The notes: generated by a model from the sequence alone, not told the origin. DNA of 64,000 nucleotides from Neoceratodus forsteri (GCA_016271365.2 CM057456.1:1400611001-1400675000), one strand, 5' to 3'. Shown: positions 11,231 to 22,960, counted from the stretch's first letter. Made by a program: numbers and translations.

Positions 11231-11993
11231 CACTCTTCCGCCGCAGTGAAAATAGGGAGGGTGGGACAAGGGAGTCCATGGGATAGATAAAAGGAAAAGC
11301 TATACAAAACAAAAGGAGGAATAACGGCTGAATAGGACAGAAAAGGAGGAAGCGGAACCTAAGGGATTGGGACGGGCCCCAACATCTGGGAAAGAAGAAA
11401 GGAAGGACAAACATCTTTCTTGGAAGGGGGAGGACAATGCCAACTGACCCTGCGACCTGGACCTCCTAATTAAGACTGAACAAGTTCAGACCTGCTGTCC
11501 TAGGGGAGAGGAGAGAGAGAAGAAAACCTGACAAGGCAAGCAAGGTTAACCACATAATAAAGAGCTCCAGGCAGAGGACGACAATCCCCGAGGGATTAGT
11601 CGCAAAACACAACTAAAGAAGTCCAGAAGCCAAGGCACGTCACCCCCCCCCCCATCCAAAAGAAAATGTGGGCAGAGGAACTTCGAGAGAAGAGCCTCCC
11701 CCAAAATAATAAAAAATCTAATTAGTCCCGAAGGACAAAAGAGAAGAGGGGAAAAGAGGGGTCTCCAAGTACAGCACCCCATCCCTAAGAAGGCGTGGGG
11801 AAGCCGTAAGGCGATAAGCCTAAAGGCCCCCCCATTCCCCCCCAGCCGCTAAGCTATAGAACTTGGTTCCTCCGTGTGTCTCCACGGTCTCCCCCACTCC
11901 TAGCCAAAGGGAAGGAGGGAGGGGAAGGAAGACGCACACAGCGGGAGGGGGACCCAGAGACTGAGGCCCCGGGGGATGGAGGGTGGATTTTGT
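11231..11993 (-). other. DIRS-1 3' non-coding region
   Basis: Purine-rich plus-strand sequence between the 3' ITR and the ICR, with no ORF of interest. Blocks such as GGACAAGGGAG, GAACCTAAGGG and GGGCCCCAA recur in DIRS-7 at 57460-57580, which shows that both belong to one family. Confidence 0.55.
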
Positions 11994-12095
11994 GATGAAT
12001 GGTGAAGATACACAGAAAGATCAAGAATTATGGTAGGTACATAATTTTCTTATCTTATTTGTGTCAGTCTTCACCATTCATCACAGTTGGGTGAG
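11994..12095. repeat. DIRS-1 internal complementary region (ICR)
   Basis: The left half (TGATGAATGGTGAAGATACA... GGTAGGTACATAATTTTC) is the reverse complement of the 3' terminus at 11036-11100. The right half (TTATTTGTGTCAGTCTTCAC...ACAGTTGGG) is the reverse complement of the 5' terminus at 15240-15273. The junction is near 12046. This is the hallmark that separates DIRS elements from LTR elements and LINEs. Confidence 0.8.
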
Positions 12096-12415
12096 TACCG
12101 AGTCCCTGAAGGGACCCGAGACCCTAAAGGACTAAGTCTCTTAGCTCCCAGTGGGGGAGAGAACACTGAGAGGGAGAACCCCATGGGCCCGGTGAGGCCC
12201 GAGACTGGGGAGAGTGAGACAGGGACCCCCCAGAGGGGGCAGGAGGTTGCCCCAACAGACGCCGTCTCACTCTATGGGAGAAAAGGTGGGTTCTCCTGTA
12301 GGTGGAAGAAATCACCCTACGCCGAGCCAAGGGTGACCACCAGGAAAGACGCAGCCATGCCGTCTGCCTAATGCAGATTGCTGTCCCTGTGACCAAGGAA
12401 GCTACCTCATTGGCA

Positions 12416-14883
12416 TCAGTGCCTTGCTAGCTTCTGGCCACGTGCAGAGAGTGCAATGGCTTGTCTGGTTACCTCTGAATCAGGCAAGGAGGCTAGAAGT
12501 TGACCCAGCCTGGACCACAAGAACCTATCATAGGAAGTATAGTGGGCCTGATGAGCAGAAATCAACAACAACAACTGTGCCAAGTAGAAGGTCCTCCTCC
12601 CCCAGAAGTCAAAATCTGTGGAATCTTGGTCTGTGGGCCGGTCACGATGGAGGGTATGAAGCCCATCGGGAGTGTCCAGATGTGTCAGTCCTGACTGAAG
12701 ACGAGGCATACAACCTGGAGACTCCGGGGGCACAATACCTCTGGCTCAGATCCCTAGGGGCTGGGACTCCAGAAAAGGGTTGTTGCTAGAACCGCAATGA
12801 TGCCTCCTGGAAAGGGGCAGGCCAGGCAGACACCACAAGGGTAGCCGCACTGAAGTCGACTAAAAAGGCAAGTGTCGAATGCTCCGGATTGTGCGGAGGA
12901 GTGGGTGGGGTGATACGCAGGTCTTCCATCATCCTCATGAGGAAACGCTGATACTCGGCGAGATCAGCAGCAGGGGAGATGTGGATGGAAGGTTCCTCTC
13001 CTCCAGAAGAGGAGGATGAGGAAGCGGAAGACCTCGGAGATCCAGAGGTTGGCTGCTCAGGGGGACGGTGGAACACCCGCTTGTCCATGGCCCTGACATA
13101 AGTAGGGAAGTGAGCAGCCGCACCCCTGAACTGTTCCCAGGAGAGAGATCCTGTAGGACCATGAATGCCTGGGAGAGCAGGAAATGGCGACAGAGGAATT
13201 GGGGCTAGATTCACAAAAGAAGAGTAACATCCTCTGTCCGGGCAAGAGAGCCCATCGGAAGCCTCCAAGGCCGGAGGAGTTCCGGGGAGCCCAACAGCTG
13301 ACAGCTGATCAACCACGCTGGAACTGCCTAGACCGTGCCCTGAAGAATCCCCCTGTGAGTTGACCCGGACCATGTGAGCCCAAAAGGATGGTCCCTTCCC
13401 CCAAAGACCAGGGCACTCTCGAGGAGACTGAGAAGGAAGGGTGGAGGCCCATGCTGTGACTCCTCCCCCAACCCGGGTGGGTCCCAGAGAAGGACTGCCT
13501 CCTTGAATCCTGGCTCCTCGACCCCTCAGAGTCCGAGAGAGCCCTCCACTTCGAAACACCAGCCTGAGCAGCTGGCAAGCCTGGTCGGTCCCTGAGGAGA
13601 CCACCCAGGGAGTAGCACCCTCCCTCTCCATGGGCGCCTTAGTCGGCCCTAAAGTTCTACGATCCAGGCACACCACATGAGGGGATGTCCCAACCGAGGG
13701 AGCAGAAAACCCTCCAAGTCTAGGCTGCATGGCAGTAGTGGCCTGGACCACCGCTTGCTGGTCAGCACCCCTGACTCTAGACTCGGGGGCTACTGCCCTC
13801 TCCTCAGAGGGAGGCTGGTTCTGGTCAGCTGAAGTAGCTACTGAGGTGTCCACATGGGCTGCCAAATCCAAAGAGTCGGACAGCGAGTCCGAAACAGACT
13901 CACAGTCCACCTTCGAAGAGGTAGAGACAGCAGTCCGGTGCCAGACCGTACGTGGATGCCTGCTCCTATCATTACCGAGGGAGGCGCCAATCTGGGTATC
14001 TGCACCAGAGTCGGCACCGAACTCCCTCACAGCACCACAAACGGTGCCCGAGGAAGAGACGGCACCGAGAATGGCAGTGGAACCGGACCCGACAGCAGCC
14101 ACGGCGCTGTCCCCCACCCACGGTTCTCCGAACAGCACCAGTGTCAGGGACAGCACCAACAGCCCCCTCAGCGCAGAGAGTGACACCTCTCACAGAGCCG
14201 TGGCCCTGCACGGTGCCGTCCCCAGCCTCGGTGCCGCGGGCATCTCTGAGACCTGAAACAGTCAAAGACGGTGCCGTAGAACTTCCCACACCACCGTCAG
14301 CACCATCGGCACTGCGAATGGCGTCGACAGCAGGGACGGTGCCAAGTGGCAGACTGGTCCCGACTAAGGCCCAAAACGGCACCGATGGACGGAGTTGAGG
14401 GCGGTGCCGACCCAGGCTTTCCAGCTTGAGGAAATGACACTGGGTGAGCCTTCGCCCTCGAAAGGGCGACTGCCAGAGCAGTGCCTTCCACCCGCCACCC
14501 GGGGGAATGGATTGGGCCTCCTGCACCGTGGAAGGGGCTTCCGCCATGGCAAGGCTAAAAGAGGTGGAAGCTCCCTCCTCCACGGTCCGCACAGAACTGG
14601 GAGAGGACCTGGAGGACAAGCCAAGAGACTGTGGCTTGGCCCCGACAGTGCGCACCTGTCCACCGAAAGTCGGCAGACTTCGTCCAACTTTCCATGCGTA
14701 CTGTTCCAGGACACGACGATCCATAGAGAAACAGGCATTGCACGAATCCATGTCGTGAAGCAGGCCAAGACACGTAACAGAATGATCATGCTGGTCGGTA
14801 ACGGAATACTTCCAGCCGCACGGGCACCGATGCATGGGAGGCCGCCCCGCTTTCAGCGACTTTTTGCCCTCCGATCTAGACAT
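12416..14883 (-). pseudogene. DIRS-1 gag
   Basis: The start is placed at ATG 14883 (MSRSEGKKSLKAG) by analogy with MSEKPKKK of DIRS-3. Near the N-terminus it reads CLGLLHDMDSCNAC after MHRCPCGWKY, the gag CX2C-X4-H-X4-CX2C zinc-binding pattern with its first Cys degraded. The middle (13972-14937 and 12786-14186, different frames) is Ser/Gly/Ala-rich. The C-terminal part (12416-12733) reads GRRTFYLAQLLLLISAHQAHYTSYDRFLW, matching the conserved DIRS gag core. At least two frameshifts split it. The N-terminal half is packed with GGTGCCG/CGGCACC motifs in both orientations. It would be a nucleic-acid-binding structural protein. Confidence 0.7.
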
Positions 14884-15094
14884 GATCGACAGTAAACAAT
14901 GTGAAAAAAACAGACTCGACGTCGCTGAAAATAACAAAGGAACAATCTTACCAGGCAGTGGCGTCGAGTAGGCAATAGAACAGACGGGAAGGATCGGCGT
15001 CGATAAAACGGAGTCGTCAACAGGCCGAAAATATCAGGAGCTCCTCACGAGGTGTGACCTCAACAGCGGGAGATGAAGAACAGGTGGGAGGCCG

Positions 15095-15273
15095 GGATCG
15101 ATGACACCTAATGGCCAACCCACGGCGCCACGCAGGCGCTCCAGCCTCAAGGGGCGGCGCAGACAGCGCGTCGACTCCGCCCCATCCCAAAAAAAAAAAA
15201 AAAAGCTCCTGGGGTCGTGACTCTGGCCACATACCAACTGTGATGAATGGTGAAGACTGACACAGATAAGATC
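15095..15273 (-). repeat. DIRS-1 5' inverted terminal repeat
   Basis: Read on the minus strand: GATCTTATCTGTGTCAGTCT, TTCACCATTCATCACAGTTGG, a GTCACGACCCC block, a poly(T) run and TTGGCCATTAGG. The inner part matches the 3' ITR, and the outermost 15 bases differ from it as is usual for DIRS ends. Confidence 0.75.
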
Positions 15274-15655
15274 ACCGTTCAACCCCAGAATGCTTAGGTA
15301 GAGCAGTAAATGTGGGAGCTTGTTGCTCTGGATGAGAGTTGGGAGGTGAGCCCTTGGACCCCCAGCCCACCCCCCAATCCCGCATCGGGTGTGCGTGGAG
15401 TATCGGCCCAATACTCACCCCATCACATGTGAAGAAGCAGAGTATGGGAGAATGAGGTGAGAGTTAGACCGATGACCCAATGCGCACCCGATGCCGGGGG
15501 TGGGCCGGGGTGTCCATGGGCTCTCAACCCTAACACACCGAATTTCCGCTTTGGTCGCTGTAGAACAACCCTAACTAATGCATTACACGGATTTTGCTTC
15601 TAATTTCCCTTCTTTTTGAGAATGACGAGAAATAGTGAATGTAACCCGCCACGTG
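15274..15655. other. Unassigned GC-rich spacer
   Basis: No coding or repeat signal was recognised. It separates DIRS-1 from the hexanucleotide array. Confidence 0.35.
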
Positions 15656-16508
15656 ATGTCTTGTAACATAGTAACAGGAACAGCAACGCAAACAGAAGCG
15701 CGAACAGTGGTGCACATGGTAATGCAAACGTAAATGGTAAAGGAAACGTTAATAGAAACGCAAGCGCATAGTGACGCCGAAGCGAACAGTGACGCAAATG
15801 GACACTGAAGTGCATACGAAAACGCAACTGGTAACACGAACAGTGATGGCAGCAGTATTTTAAATGGAAATGTTAAGTGTCACAGCAAAAAGAACGCGAA
15901 AGGGAACAGAAACGCGAACGCAAGCACACACGTAAACGCAAACTGTAACGTGCACAGGCACGGTACCGCAATTGTAAATGCAAATGGTAAAGTTTAACAT
16001 GAAGAATAATGCCAAAGAAAACAGAAATGGAAACGGGAACAGAAGCGCGTACAGAAACACAAACCGAAATGCGCATGGGCACAGTACCGCAATTGTAAAC
16101 GGAAATGGTAATGGTAACAGCAACAATAACAGCAAAGGAAACAGAAGAGCAAAAGGAAATGCAAGTGCATATGGAAACGCAAACCGTAATGCGCACGGGC
16201 ACAGTAACGCAACTGCAAACGCAAATGGTAACAGTAACAGCAAGGAAGACGCAAAACGAAAGAGAAACGGAAACACAAACGAAAGAGCTGCCGGAAACGC
16301 AAATGGCAATGTGCATGGTGACGCAAGCAAAAACAGAAACAGTAGTGGAAATGCAAATGGTAATAGTAACGAAAACGCAAGCGCGAATGACAACGCAAAG
16401 GGTAACGCACATGGTGGCGTACATGGGAATGGGAACGGTAACGCAAATGGGGACATAAACACAAGTGGAAACAGTAACTGTAACAGTAACAGAAGCGCAT
16501 ACCCTAGT
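15656..16508. repeat. Degenerate hexanucleotide tandem array
   Basis: About 850 bp in which AAC, AAT or AAA recurs every six bases (consensus roughly GSAAAC, with GTAAC, GCAAC and GGAAAT variants). Units are heavily diverged. Because the hexamer lacks stop codons in most registers, five frames stay open (168-243 aa on minus, 117 and 192 aa on plus). The plus frame alternates Asn-Gly/Asn-Ala. This is simple-sequence DNA rather than a gene. Confidence 0.8.
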
Positions 16509-17824
16509 TCTGCCAAACAGGTGCATGCAGAAACACAGTGTGTACAAAGAATGTAAGCATTGTAATGAGGATTGAAGCTTAAAACGAGCATTGGAAGTAC
16601 CTAATTGCTAATATCTCAGCAACCACACGACGTACAAAAAAATTTTAATTTCACAAAAATCATGATTTTCCTGGCTAGGTTTTTGCTATTACATATTACA
16701 AATTCCGTATCTCGCACCATTTTCGAGATACGAGCCCCAAAAGGCACGGTGAACGCCACCATGTTAGTCTATGGGAAAAAACGTTAACTTCGGAGTACTG
16801 TTACTTGGCAGCCGTGCAATATTCCTTCACCAAACCACCAAAAGGCACATCTTTGGCTGTCTTCCCTCCAAATTTCAGCTCAAAAGACCAAACTGTTCTT
16901 TCGCAGCAGGGTGGCAAAGAATTCCTGCCATTTTGGCCAAGTCTGAAAAAGTAGTATCGCAATTTGTGGCAATTTTCCCAAAATTTTGCGAAAGTGCAGT
17001 GAGTGCGACACTATGTTGCAGGGATTTATTTAACTCTAAAAACTGATTAGCGTTTTGCTCATAAAAGTGCTAAATCTTTGTGAAAATGCATAGCTCTTGC
17101 CTCACTGCGTTTAACACAGCACTTCTAGACAATCTTTATAAATATTTTCTGTACAGTTAGTATAGTCCCAAGAAAAAAACTGCTAATCAATTATTTAAAA
17201 CCCTGTGTTGCAACACTATTGGTTCCAGAAATTTGAAAAACATATTTCTGGGGTGTTTTACCCCAAAATAAAGACATGGCTAGCATCCTCAGGGTCTGAC
17301 TAGGTGAACACAAAAATAATTGTGTCCCTAGAGGGTCCCAAATTTAAATGCCATGCATTTTTCTGATCACCAACTGAAAACAAAATGGCGGATTTGCGAC
17401 ACTACTAGGGCCATTTGTGACACTAAAAAGTGCATTTGTGAAAGTGTTGAATATTTTGTTAACTTTTCCCATTGACTTATAATGGGAATTTGTTTTTTGA
17501 ATAACTGGTGAACCGTTCAATATTTTTTCATGAAATCTTCAAAAGGCACATCAGGGACCCCGGCCGCACGTTCCCTGAAGTTTTGGACGGTCGACAAAAC
17601 CATGTACCTGCAGCGAGCAAAAAAAAAAAAAAATCGCAAAAGTGTAATTGCGCATTGATTGTCGCTAATAACTCCAGCCATAAATCCAACCAGTACGAAC
17701 TTGTCAGATCCTAAGATTCACCATGCCCAATCGTGCATACCAAATTTCAGGCAAATCTGTTGAACGGTGGCAAAGTTATTAAGTGCAAATTTTGACCCTT
17801 TAACCTTAAAAGTGCTACTCTACC

Positions 17825-17826
<2 letters not shown>
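16509..17826. other. Unassigned AT-rich non-coding DNA
   Basis: There is no coding signal. Loosely repeated phrases occur (CAAAAGGCACATC at 16838 and 17538, CCAAATTTCAG at 16868 and 17740, CCATTGACTTATAATGGGAA at 17469), so it may be an old, diverged satellite-like or non-coding repeat. Confidence 0.4.

Positions 17827-17892
<66 letters not shown>
17827..17892. repeat. (TA)n microsatellite
   Basis: About 33 uninterrupted TA dinucleotides. Confidence 0.98.
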
Positions 17893-17893
<1 letters not shown>

Positions 17894-17996
17894 TACTCAT
17901 TCTGAGAAGATGGAAAACCTGTACCTGTACCTTTGTTTTTATGTACCCAATTGATGTTAATAAACTTGAATTTAAAATAAATAAATAATTAAAGGA
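17893..17996 (+). repeat. Possible LINE 3' tail
   Basis: Ends in AACTTGAATTTAAAATAAATAAATAATT, an AAAT-type tail like that of L2-2 (42187-42206). Only the tail is recognisable. Confidence 0.3.
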
Positions 17997-18079
17997 AATT
18001 GCTTAATATGTGGTCTGCTGAAACAAATGGACCCTATATGATGCAGTTCTTTGTTAATTTCCACAGATCGAGCTGCATC

Positions 18080-19060
18080 ATGACGAAATGCAAGAAATGC
18101 GGTGCAGCCTTCATGGCACTTGAGGAGGATGCCATAACGTGCACAGTCTGCACCCTGACTCCCTGTAGGGGCATGGCGGACTTGGAAGAAGATGGCTCCA
18201 TTACCGAATCCCACGCCTCACAGACACCAATCACACTGGACACCAGCCAAGCGAAACTCCTATTCTGACTCCTCGAATCATTGAAAACAGGTGCCCCGCT
18301 GGCAACCACAGGCACTGCAAAACCAGAGGAGGAACCCCCTCAAAAAACAGCTGCGGCTACACACAGACAGCACAACAATCGAGGCTGCGGCAGACCAAGA
18401 GAAGACCCCCACGGACAAGTCCACCAGGTTGTGCCACGGGGACAATATTGATGAGCTCATCACAATGGTCCAGGCGTTTTAAAAATACCCCAACAATCGG
18501 AACAACCATCTACCTCAGAGGACCCGGTCCTGTCCATGGGCGAACCGGAGGAAAGAATCCACTTCCCATCCTGCAAAACCATAGACACTATGCTGGATAA
18601 GGAGTACGAGGCTCTTGAACTAATCAGACTCCCTGAGCGGAGTATGGTGAGCAAGTGGTACCCCATGGCCCAAGAAAGATGCGATTGTTGGGGGAAGGCC
18701 CCCAAAGTGGACCCGTGTCTGAGCTTTCTAAATGCACCACTATATCAACAGAAAACACCGCAGCCCTCAAAGACCCAATAGACAAAAAGATCAAGGAGCA
18801 TCTCAGAAAAATTCACAAGGCTTCAGGTATGCTGCGCTCGGTAGACACAGCGGTGTGGTTCACATCCAGAGCACTACACAGGTGGTAAGACATCCTCACT
18901 GAGAACGTCCCGAAGGACTCCACGCAAGCCGACACAGCAGCGTGCGCCATTCAGGCAGTGAAATGCATAATAGATGCTTCCTCAGACATCTTCAAGTTCG
19001 GCACTAGAGCTGCCGTACTTGCCAACAGGCAAGGAGGGCACTGTGGCTTAAGCTTTGGCA
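18080..19060 (+). pseudogene. DIRS-2 gag
   Basis: The ATG at 18080 is followed at once by CKKCGAAF...CTVC, two CxxC pairs of a zinc-binding N-terminus. The frame stops at 18268. Later pieces in other frames (18536-18781 and 18655-18888) carry the acidic middle and KASGMLRSVDTAVW..RALHRW, and 18900-19060 reads AACAIQAVKCIIDASSDIFKFGTRAAVLANRQ, corresponding to the conserved SVALRR-type gag core. Several frameshifts are present. Confidence 0.6.
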
Positions 19061-19409
19061 AGTGGATAATGAATCCAAGAATACGGTAATGATGCTCCCC
19101 TTCAAAGAGGGTACACTGTTCAGGGAGGGACTGATGCCCTATCTCAAACACAGGGGAGGAAAACAAGCCCAAGGTGACAAGGATGTCTACCTGCCCTCGG
19201 ACAAGACTTTTCATCCCAAAAGTAGATTTTTTTCAAACCCAAGGCACAGTCCTACAACCCACTGCCCTCCAGAGAGTGGAACAAAAGACCCCGCTTCCAG
19301 CACAGGGCCTACAATTACAAATGCAAAGATAACGAGGGGGCCATTATTTGAACAGAGGCTGAAAAACCAAACTTCAAACCTCAAGGTAACAAAAAATGAA
19401 GGTGCGTGG

Positions 19410-21280
19410 GCTCGTGCAGACCTACCACTAGCCAGGAGACTCCAGTGGTTTGCTCAACTATGGGCCCACACTACATCGGACAAATGGCTACTGGAGGTGG
19501 GTGACAAAGGGATACGCAATAGAATTCAGCAGTACCCCAGCACAGCACAGGTCTCTTCCTTCGCCCCTCTCAAAGTGCCCAATCAAGTTACAAGCAATAC
19601 AGGAGGCAATACGGGACTTGACCAACAATGGGGCTATCATGCCCGTCCCTATAGGGGAAAAGGACACAGGAGTCTACTCCTTCTTCTTTGTTGTCCCAAA
19701 GAAGACAGGCAGCATGCATCTGGTGCAGGACCTGAAGTATCTGAACCGTTTTGTGACCTACAAAAAATTCAAGATGGAAACCCTGCAGTCAACACTGCTG
19801 GTCATACAACTGTGTGCATACCTCCATATTCCCATTCAGCCCTCACACCACCGCTACTTCAGGTTTAACATTTAAAGTCAACACTTACAATACACCTGCC
19901 TCCCATCAGGCCCCCCCCCCGGTATTCATCAAGATACTGGTGGTTCTGGCAGCGCACCTCCGGAAACTAGGGGTACATGTCATTCCATACCTGAATGACT
20001 GGTTAGTAAGAGCCAGAACGGCAAACCAAGCATGGCACAGCATGCAACTAGCGATAGAATGCCTGCTGCACCATGGCTGGATAATCAACACAGCCAAGAG
20101 CCAACTAACACCCTCACAAACCATCACTCACCTGGGCGCAGTGATAGACATGACAAACAGCAAGGTGACGCCAACAACAGAGAAAGTACACAACATCCGC
20201 AAATTGGCATCAGGACTGATCAGCAGACCAAACAGAGCGGCATGGGACTACCTCCAAGTTCTGGGTCTCATTTCAGCCCTCATAGATATTGTCCCATGGG
20301 CAAGACTACACATGCGGATGCTGCAGAGATTTCTCATAGAATCATGGGATCAAACAACTCAGGACTTCAAGTTCCAGTTATCACCCCACCATGAATTATC
20401 ATCACACTCAAAAGGTGGACGCAGCAACACAACATCCAGAATGGAAGGTCACTGACACAGGGAACCCCAGAAGTGATAACCACAGACGCGAGTCTGCTGG
20501 GCTGGGGGGCAACCTACAAGAACCACATAACCCAGGGGCTATGGACACAGTCGGAGACCAAGTTGCCTATCAACACGCTGGAAATGAGAGCCATCCGACT
20601 GGCTGTAGCATTCTTTGCACCCCCTCCTCAGTAACAAGACAGTCTTAATAAGATGCAACAACCAAGTGAGAGTTGCTTACATAAACAAACAGGGTGGAAC
20701 CAGAAGCAAAGCTATGATCACAGAGTCACTACAACTACTCCACTGGGTAGAGAGACATCTACAGTCCATCACAGCCATCTATCTAGCTGGTACGTCCAAC
20801 ACCGAGGTGGACTGGCTGAGCAGAACCACCATCAACCAGGCGAAGTGGAAACCCGACCGTCAGATGTTCTGGAAGTTACAAGCCAAATGGGACCCCTCCA
20901 AGTCAACCTCACGGCATCTCAACAGAACACACAATTACCCGACTACCACTCCAGGTTCTTGGACCCAAAGGCACGGGAGGTGGACACCCTATTGACCCCG
21001 TGGAACTTCAGATGGGCTTACACCTTCCCACCCTTTCCAATACTGTATAAACTACTCCACAAGATTCGTCGAACAGGGTCGTCAGAAGTTGTGATGGCAC
21101 TCAATTGGCTGAGTGGGCCATGGTACTCCCTCATTCAAGCAATGGCAGTGGACCCGCCGATGGTTCTACCTCACTGACCAGACCTTCTGTCACAGGGACC
21201 AATCTTGCATCCGAAACCATCCAGCCTGAGGCTTACTGCATGGCTCTTGAAAGGAACAGACTGTTAAGTCAAGGCTACCA
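19410..21280 (+). pseudogene. DIRS-2 reverse transcriptase / RNase H / C-terminal domain
   Basis: The N-terminal RT signature LARRLQWFAQLWAHTTSDKW (19433-19490) precedes VYSFFFVVPKKTG (19670-19710) and LKYLNRFVTYKKFKMETL. The motif-A block is deleted: the sequence jumps to AYLHIPIQPSHHRYFRF and stops. The catalytic motif reads YLNDW (19990-20005) instead of YLDDW. RNase H follows with VITTDASLLGWGA (20467) and INTLEMRAIRLA (20570). The third Asp position reads RCNN, and VDWLSR occupies the last Asp region. The tail has FPPFPILYKLLHKI and GPWYSLIQAMAV (21025-21150), the place of the DIRS methylase-like domain. Not functional. Confidence 0.75.
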
Positions 21281-21297
21281 CACCAGAGTGGTGAATT

Positions 21298-22245
21298 GAA
21301 TGCTACAGTCCATGAAACATTCCACCAATAAGACTTACCATAGACAATGGCAGATTTTCCACAAATGGTACAGAGAAATGAGAACATCCCCATCAATGAC
21401 ATGACTCCCACAAATTCTAGATTTTCAAAATGAAGGGGTGAACAAGGGCCTCAGCCCCACATCCCTCAGAGTCCAAGCATCAGCAATATCTACGATCAGG
21501 GGACCACTTCCAGAAACAGGTCACATTGGCTCACACCCAGACACAGTCAGATTGCTTAGGGCAGTGTCATTAGCATCTCTAAAGGTAAGGCCAAGATGCC
21601 CTCCTTGGCATCTCAACACAGTGCTAGATACCCTACAATCCCCAACTCTCCAACACGAGAGCATGTTCTGGTGCACAATCAAGACAGCCTTCCTGGTTGC
21701 AATCTGCTCCGCGAGAAGGATTGGAGAGATTCAGGCACTGTCATGCAGGGAATCATTCATAACATTCCACAGCGATAGGGTAGTACTCAGAACAGTATCC
21801 TTTCTCCCCAAGATAGCTTCCACATACCACAGGGAACAGGATGTCCTTCTGCCTTACATAGCAGGTGACCCCTCAGACACATCTCGGCCCCACCCACTAG
21901 ATGTCGGTCATCTGCTGAGGCAGTACCTAGACGGGATGAGGGACATCCATAAAACAGACTGTTTGTGTTACACAAGGGGCCGAGAGTAGGGCAGCAGCCT
22001 CCAAAGACACCATTGCTAGATGGATCAGACAGACCATTAGACAGGCCTACAGGGCAGCAGGGCAGACCCCCCCCCAGAGGGAATAAAGCTCACTCCACCA
22101 GGGCAGTGGCGGCATCGTGGGCAGAAAGGGGGAATGTATCAATCGCAGACATTTGTTAAGCAGCAACCTGGTCCCCTATTCATATGTTCACCAGGCATTA
22201 CAGGCTAGACAGCATCACAAGAAAGAACAGCCTTCGCCAGGTCGA
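21298..22245 (+). pseudogene. DIRS-2 tyrosine recombinase
   Basis: The N-terminal SAM-like part is NKTYHRQWQIFHKWY (21330). The catalytic domain has TAFLVAICSARRIGEIQALS (21690-21745), containing the first catalytic Arg. AHSTRAVAASWAE (22090-22130) supplies the HxxR pair, and MFTRHYRLD (22184-22210) supplies the nucleophile Tyr. Stops and frame changes occur at about 21400 and 21989-22080. Such enzymes integrate a circular DNA intermediate without target-site duplication. Confidence 0.75.
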
Positions 22246-22354
22246 TTCTGATGGTGGGGGCACAGCCACACATAGCTACGAATCAATCTGCCTCTTCTTT
22301 ACCCTCCTAAAGGTAATCACTCATGTTTTTTGTACCGCTACTAAGGTCTCACTG

Positions 22355-22460
22355 ATATTTGACTGCGGAGTACTATAAAGGGTACGAAATATAATGGGAT
22401 TTACTCACCCGGTAAAGGTGATTATCTGAGTACCCTTTATAGTACTCCGCAGCCCCACCC
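22355..22460. repeat. DIRS-2 internal complementary region
   Basis: TTGACTGCGGAGTACTATAA..GGTAC is followed by GAAATATAATGGGATTTACT and its continuation to AGTACTCCGCAG. The second half is the reverse complement of the 3' end at 22965-23029. The first half gives the sequence expected at the lost 5' end. Confidence 0.8.
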
Positions 22461-22960
22461 AGGATGGCAGATTGCTCCACAGGATGGGTTGATAAAGGCA
22501 TGCTTACAAAACGGTATCAATAAGCAACAGTATGGGATGACTCCCACTATATAACTCTCTTACATGAAGGGATAGCGTGTATGATTTTTAATGTTACATT
22601 TTGTGAATGTGTTCATTATTGTTACTATACTCAGGGACTGTTCCACAATAAAGGTCAGATAGTTACAGAATAACTACTAACTATGTTGTCTGTTCTACTC
22701 TACCTTATAGTATGGGCTACCAGGCAATAGCCAGAGCAGATACAACCTAAGGGCAGAGGCATCCTCATACTTATAGTGTCCACATTTTTTCTATCTCTCT
22801 CTCTCTGGCCTGTATGTCTCTATCTCTTTTTACCATGCATTAGCTATAGAAGAATCACACTGGAGAAGATCTGATGACCACAGAGGTATGTCCTCGCCCC
22901 CTTCCCCTTCATTTAGATTGATTCGTGCATCAACCTATAGGATGGATGAGGGATACCCAC
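22461..22960 (+). other. DIRS-2 3' non-coding region
   Basis: Sequence between ICR and 3' ITR with no ORF. It contains a pyrimidine-rich (CT)n stretch near 22790-22805. Confidence 0.45.

Larger units (their letters stand above)
11036..15273 (-). mobile_element. DIRS-1: gag-only, internally deleted DIRS retrotransposon
   Basis: Ends match as inverted repeats (about 11060-11230 with 15095-15273, reading GTC...TTCACCATTCATCACAGTTGG from the right end inward). An ICR at 11994-12095 equals the reverse complement of the left end joined to that of the right end. Sense is minus. A gag gene is present, but no RT, RNase H or recombinase is recognisable between gag and the ICR. It therefore looks like a non-autonomous DIRS that keeps all cis sequences. 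It is inserted in the tail of L1-2. Confidence 0.8.

Noticed and set aside
12786..14186. 466-aa ORF as a secreted host protein (signal-like N-terminus MSLSALRGLLVLSLTLVLFG)
   Set aside because: It lies in the DIRS-1 gag region between verified ITR and ICR, in a shifted frame; the hydrophobic start is a by-product.
15860..16591. 243-aa and other long ORFs as possible low-complexity proteins
   Set aside because: They arise from a stop-free hexanucleotide array and are open in five frames at once, with no domain, start context or splice structure.
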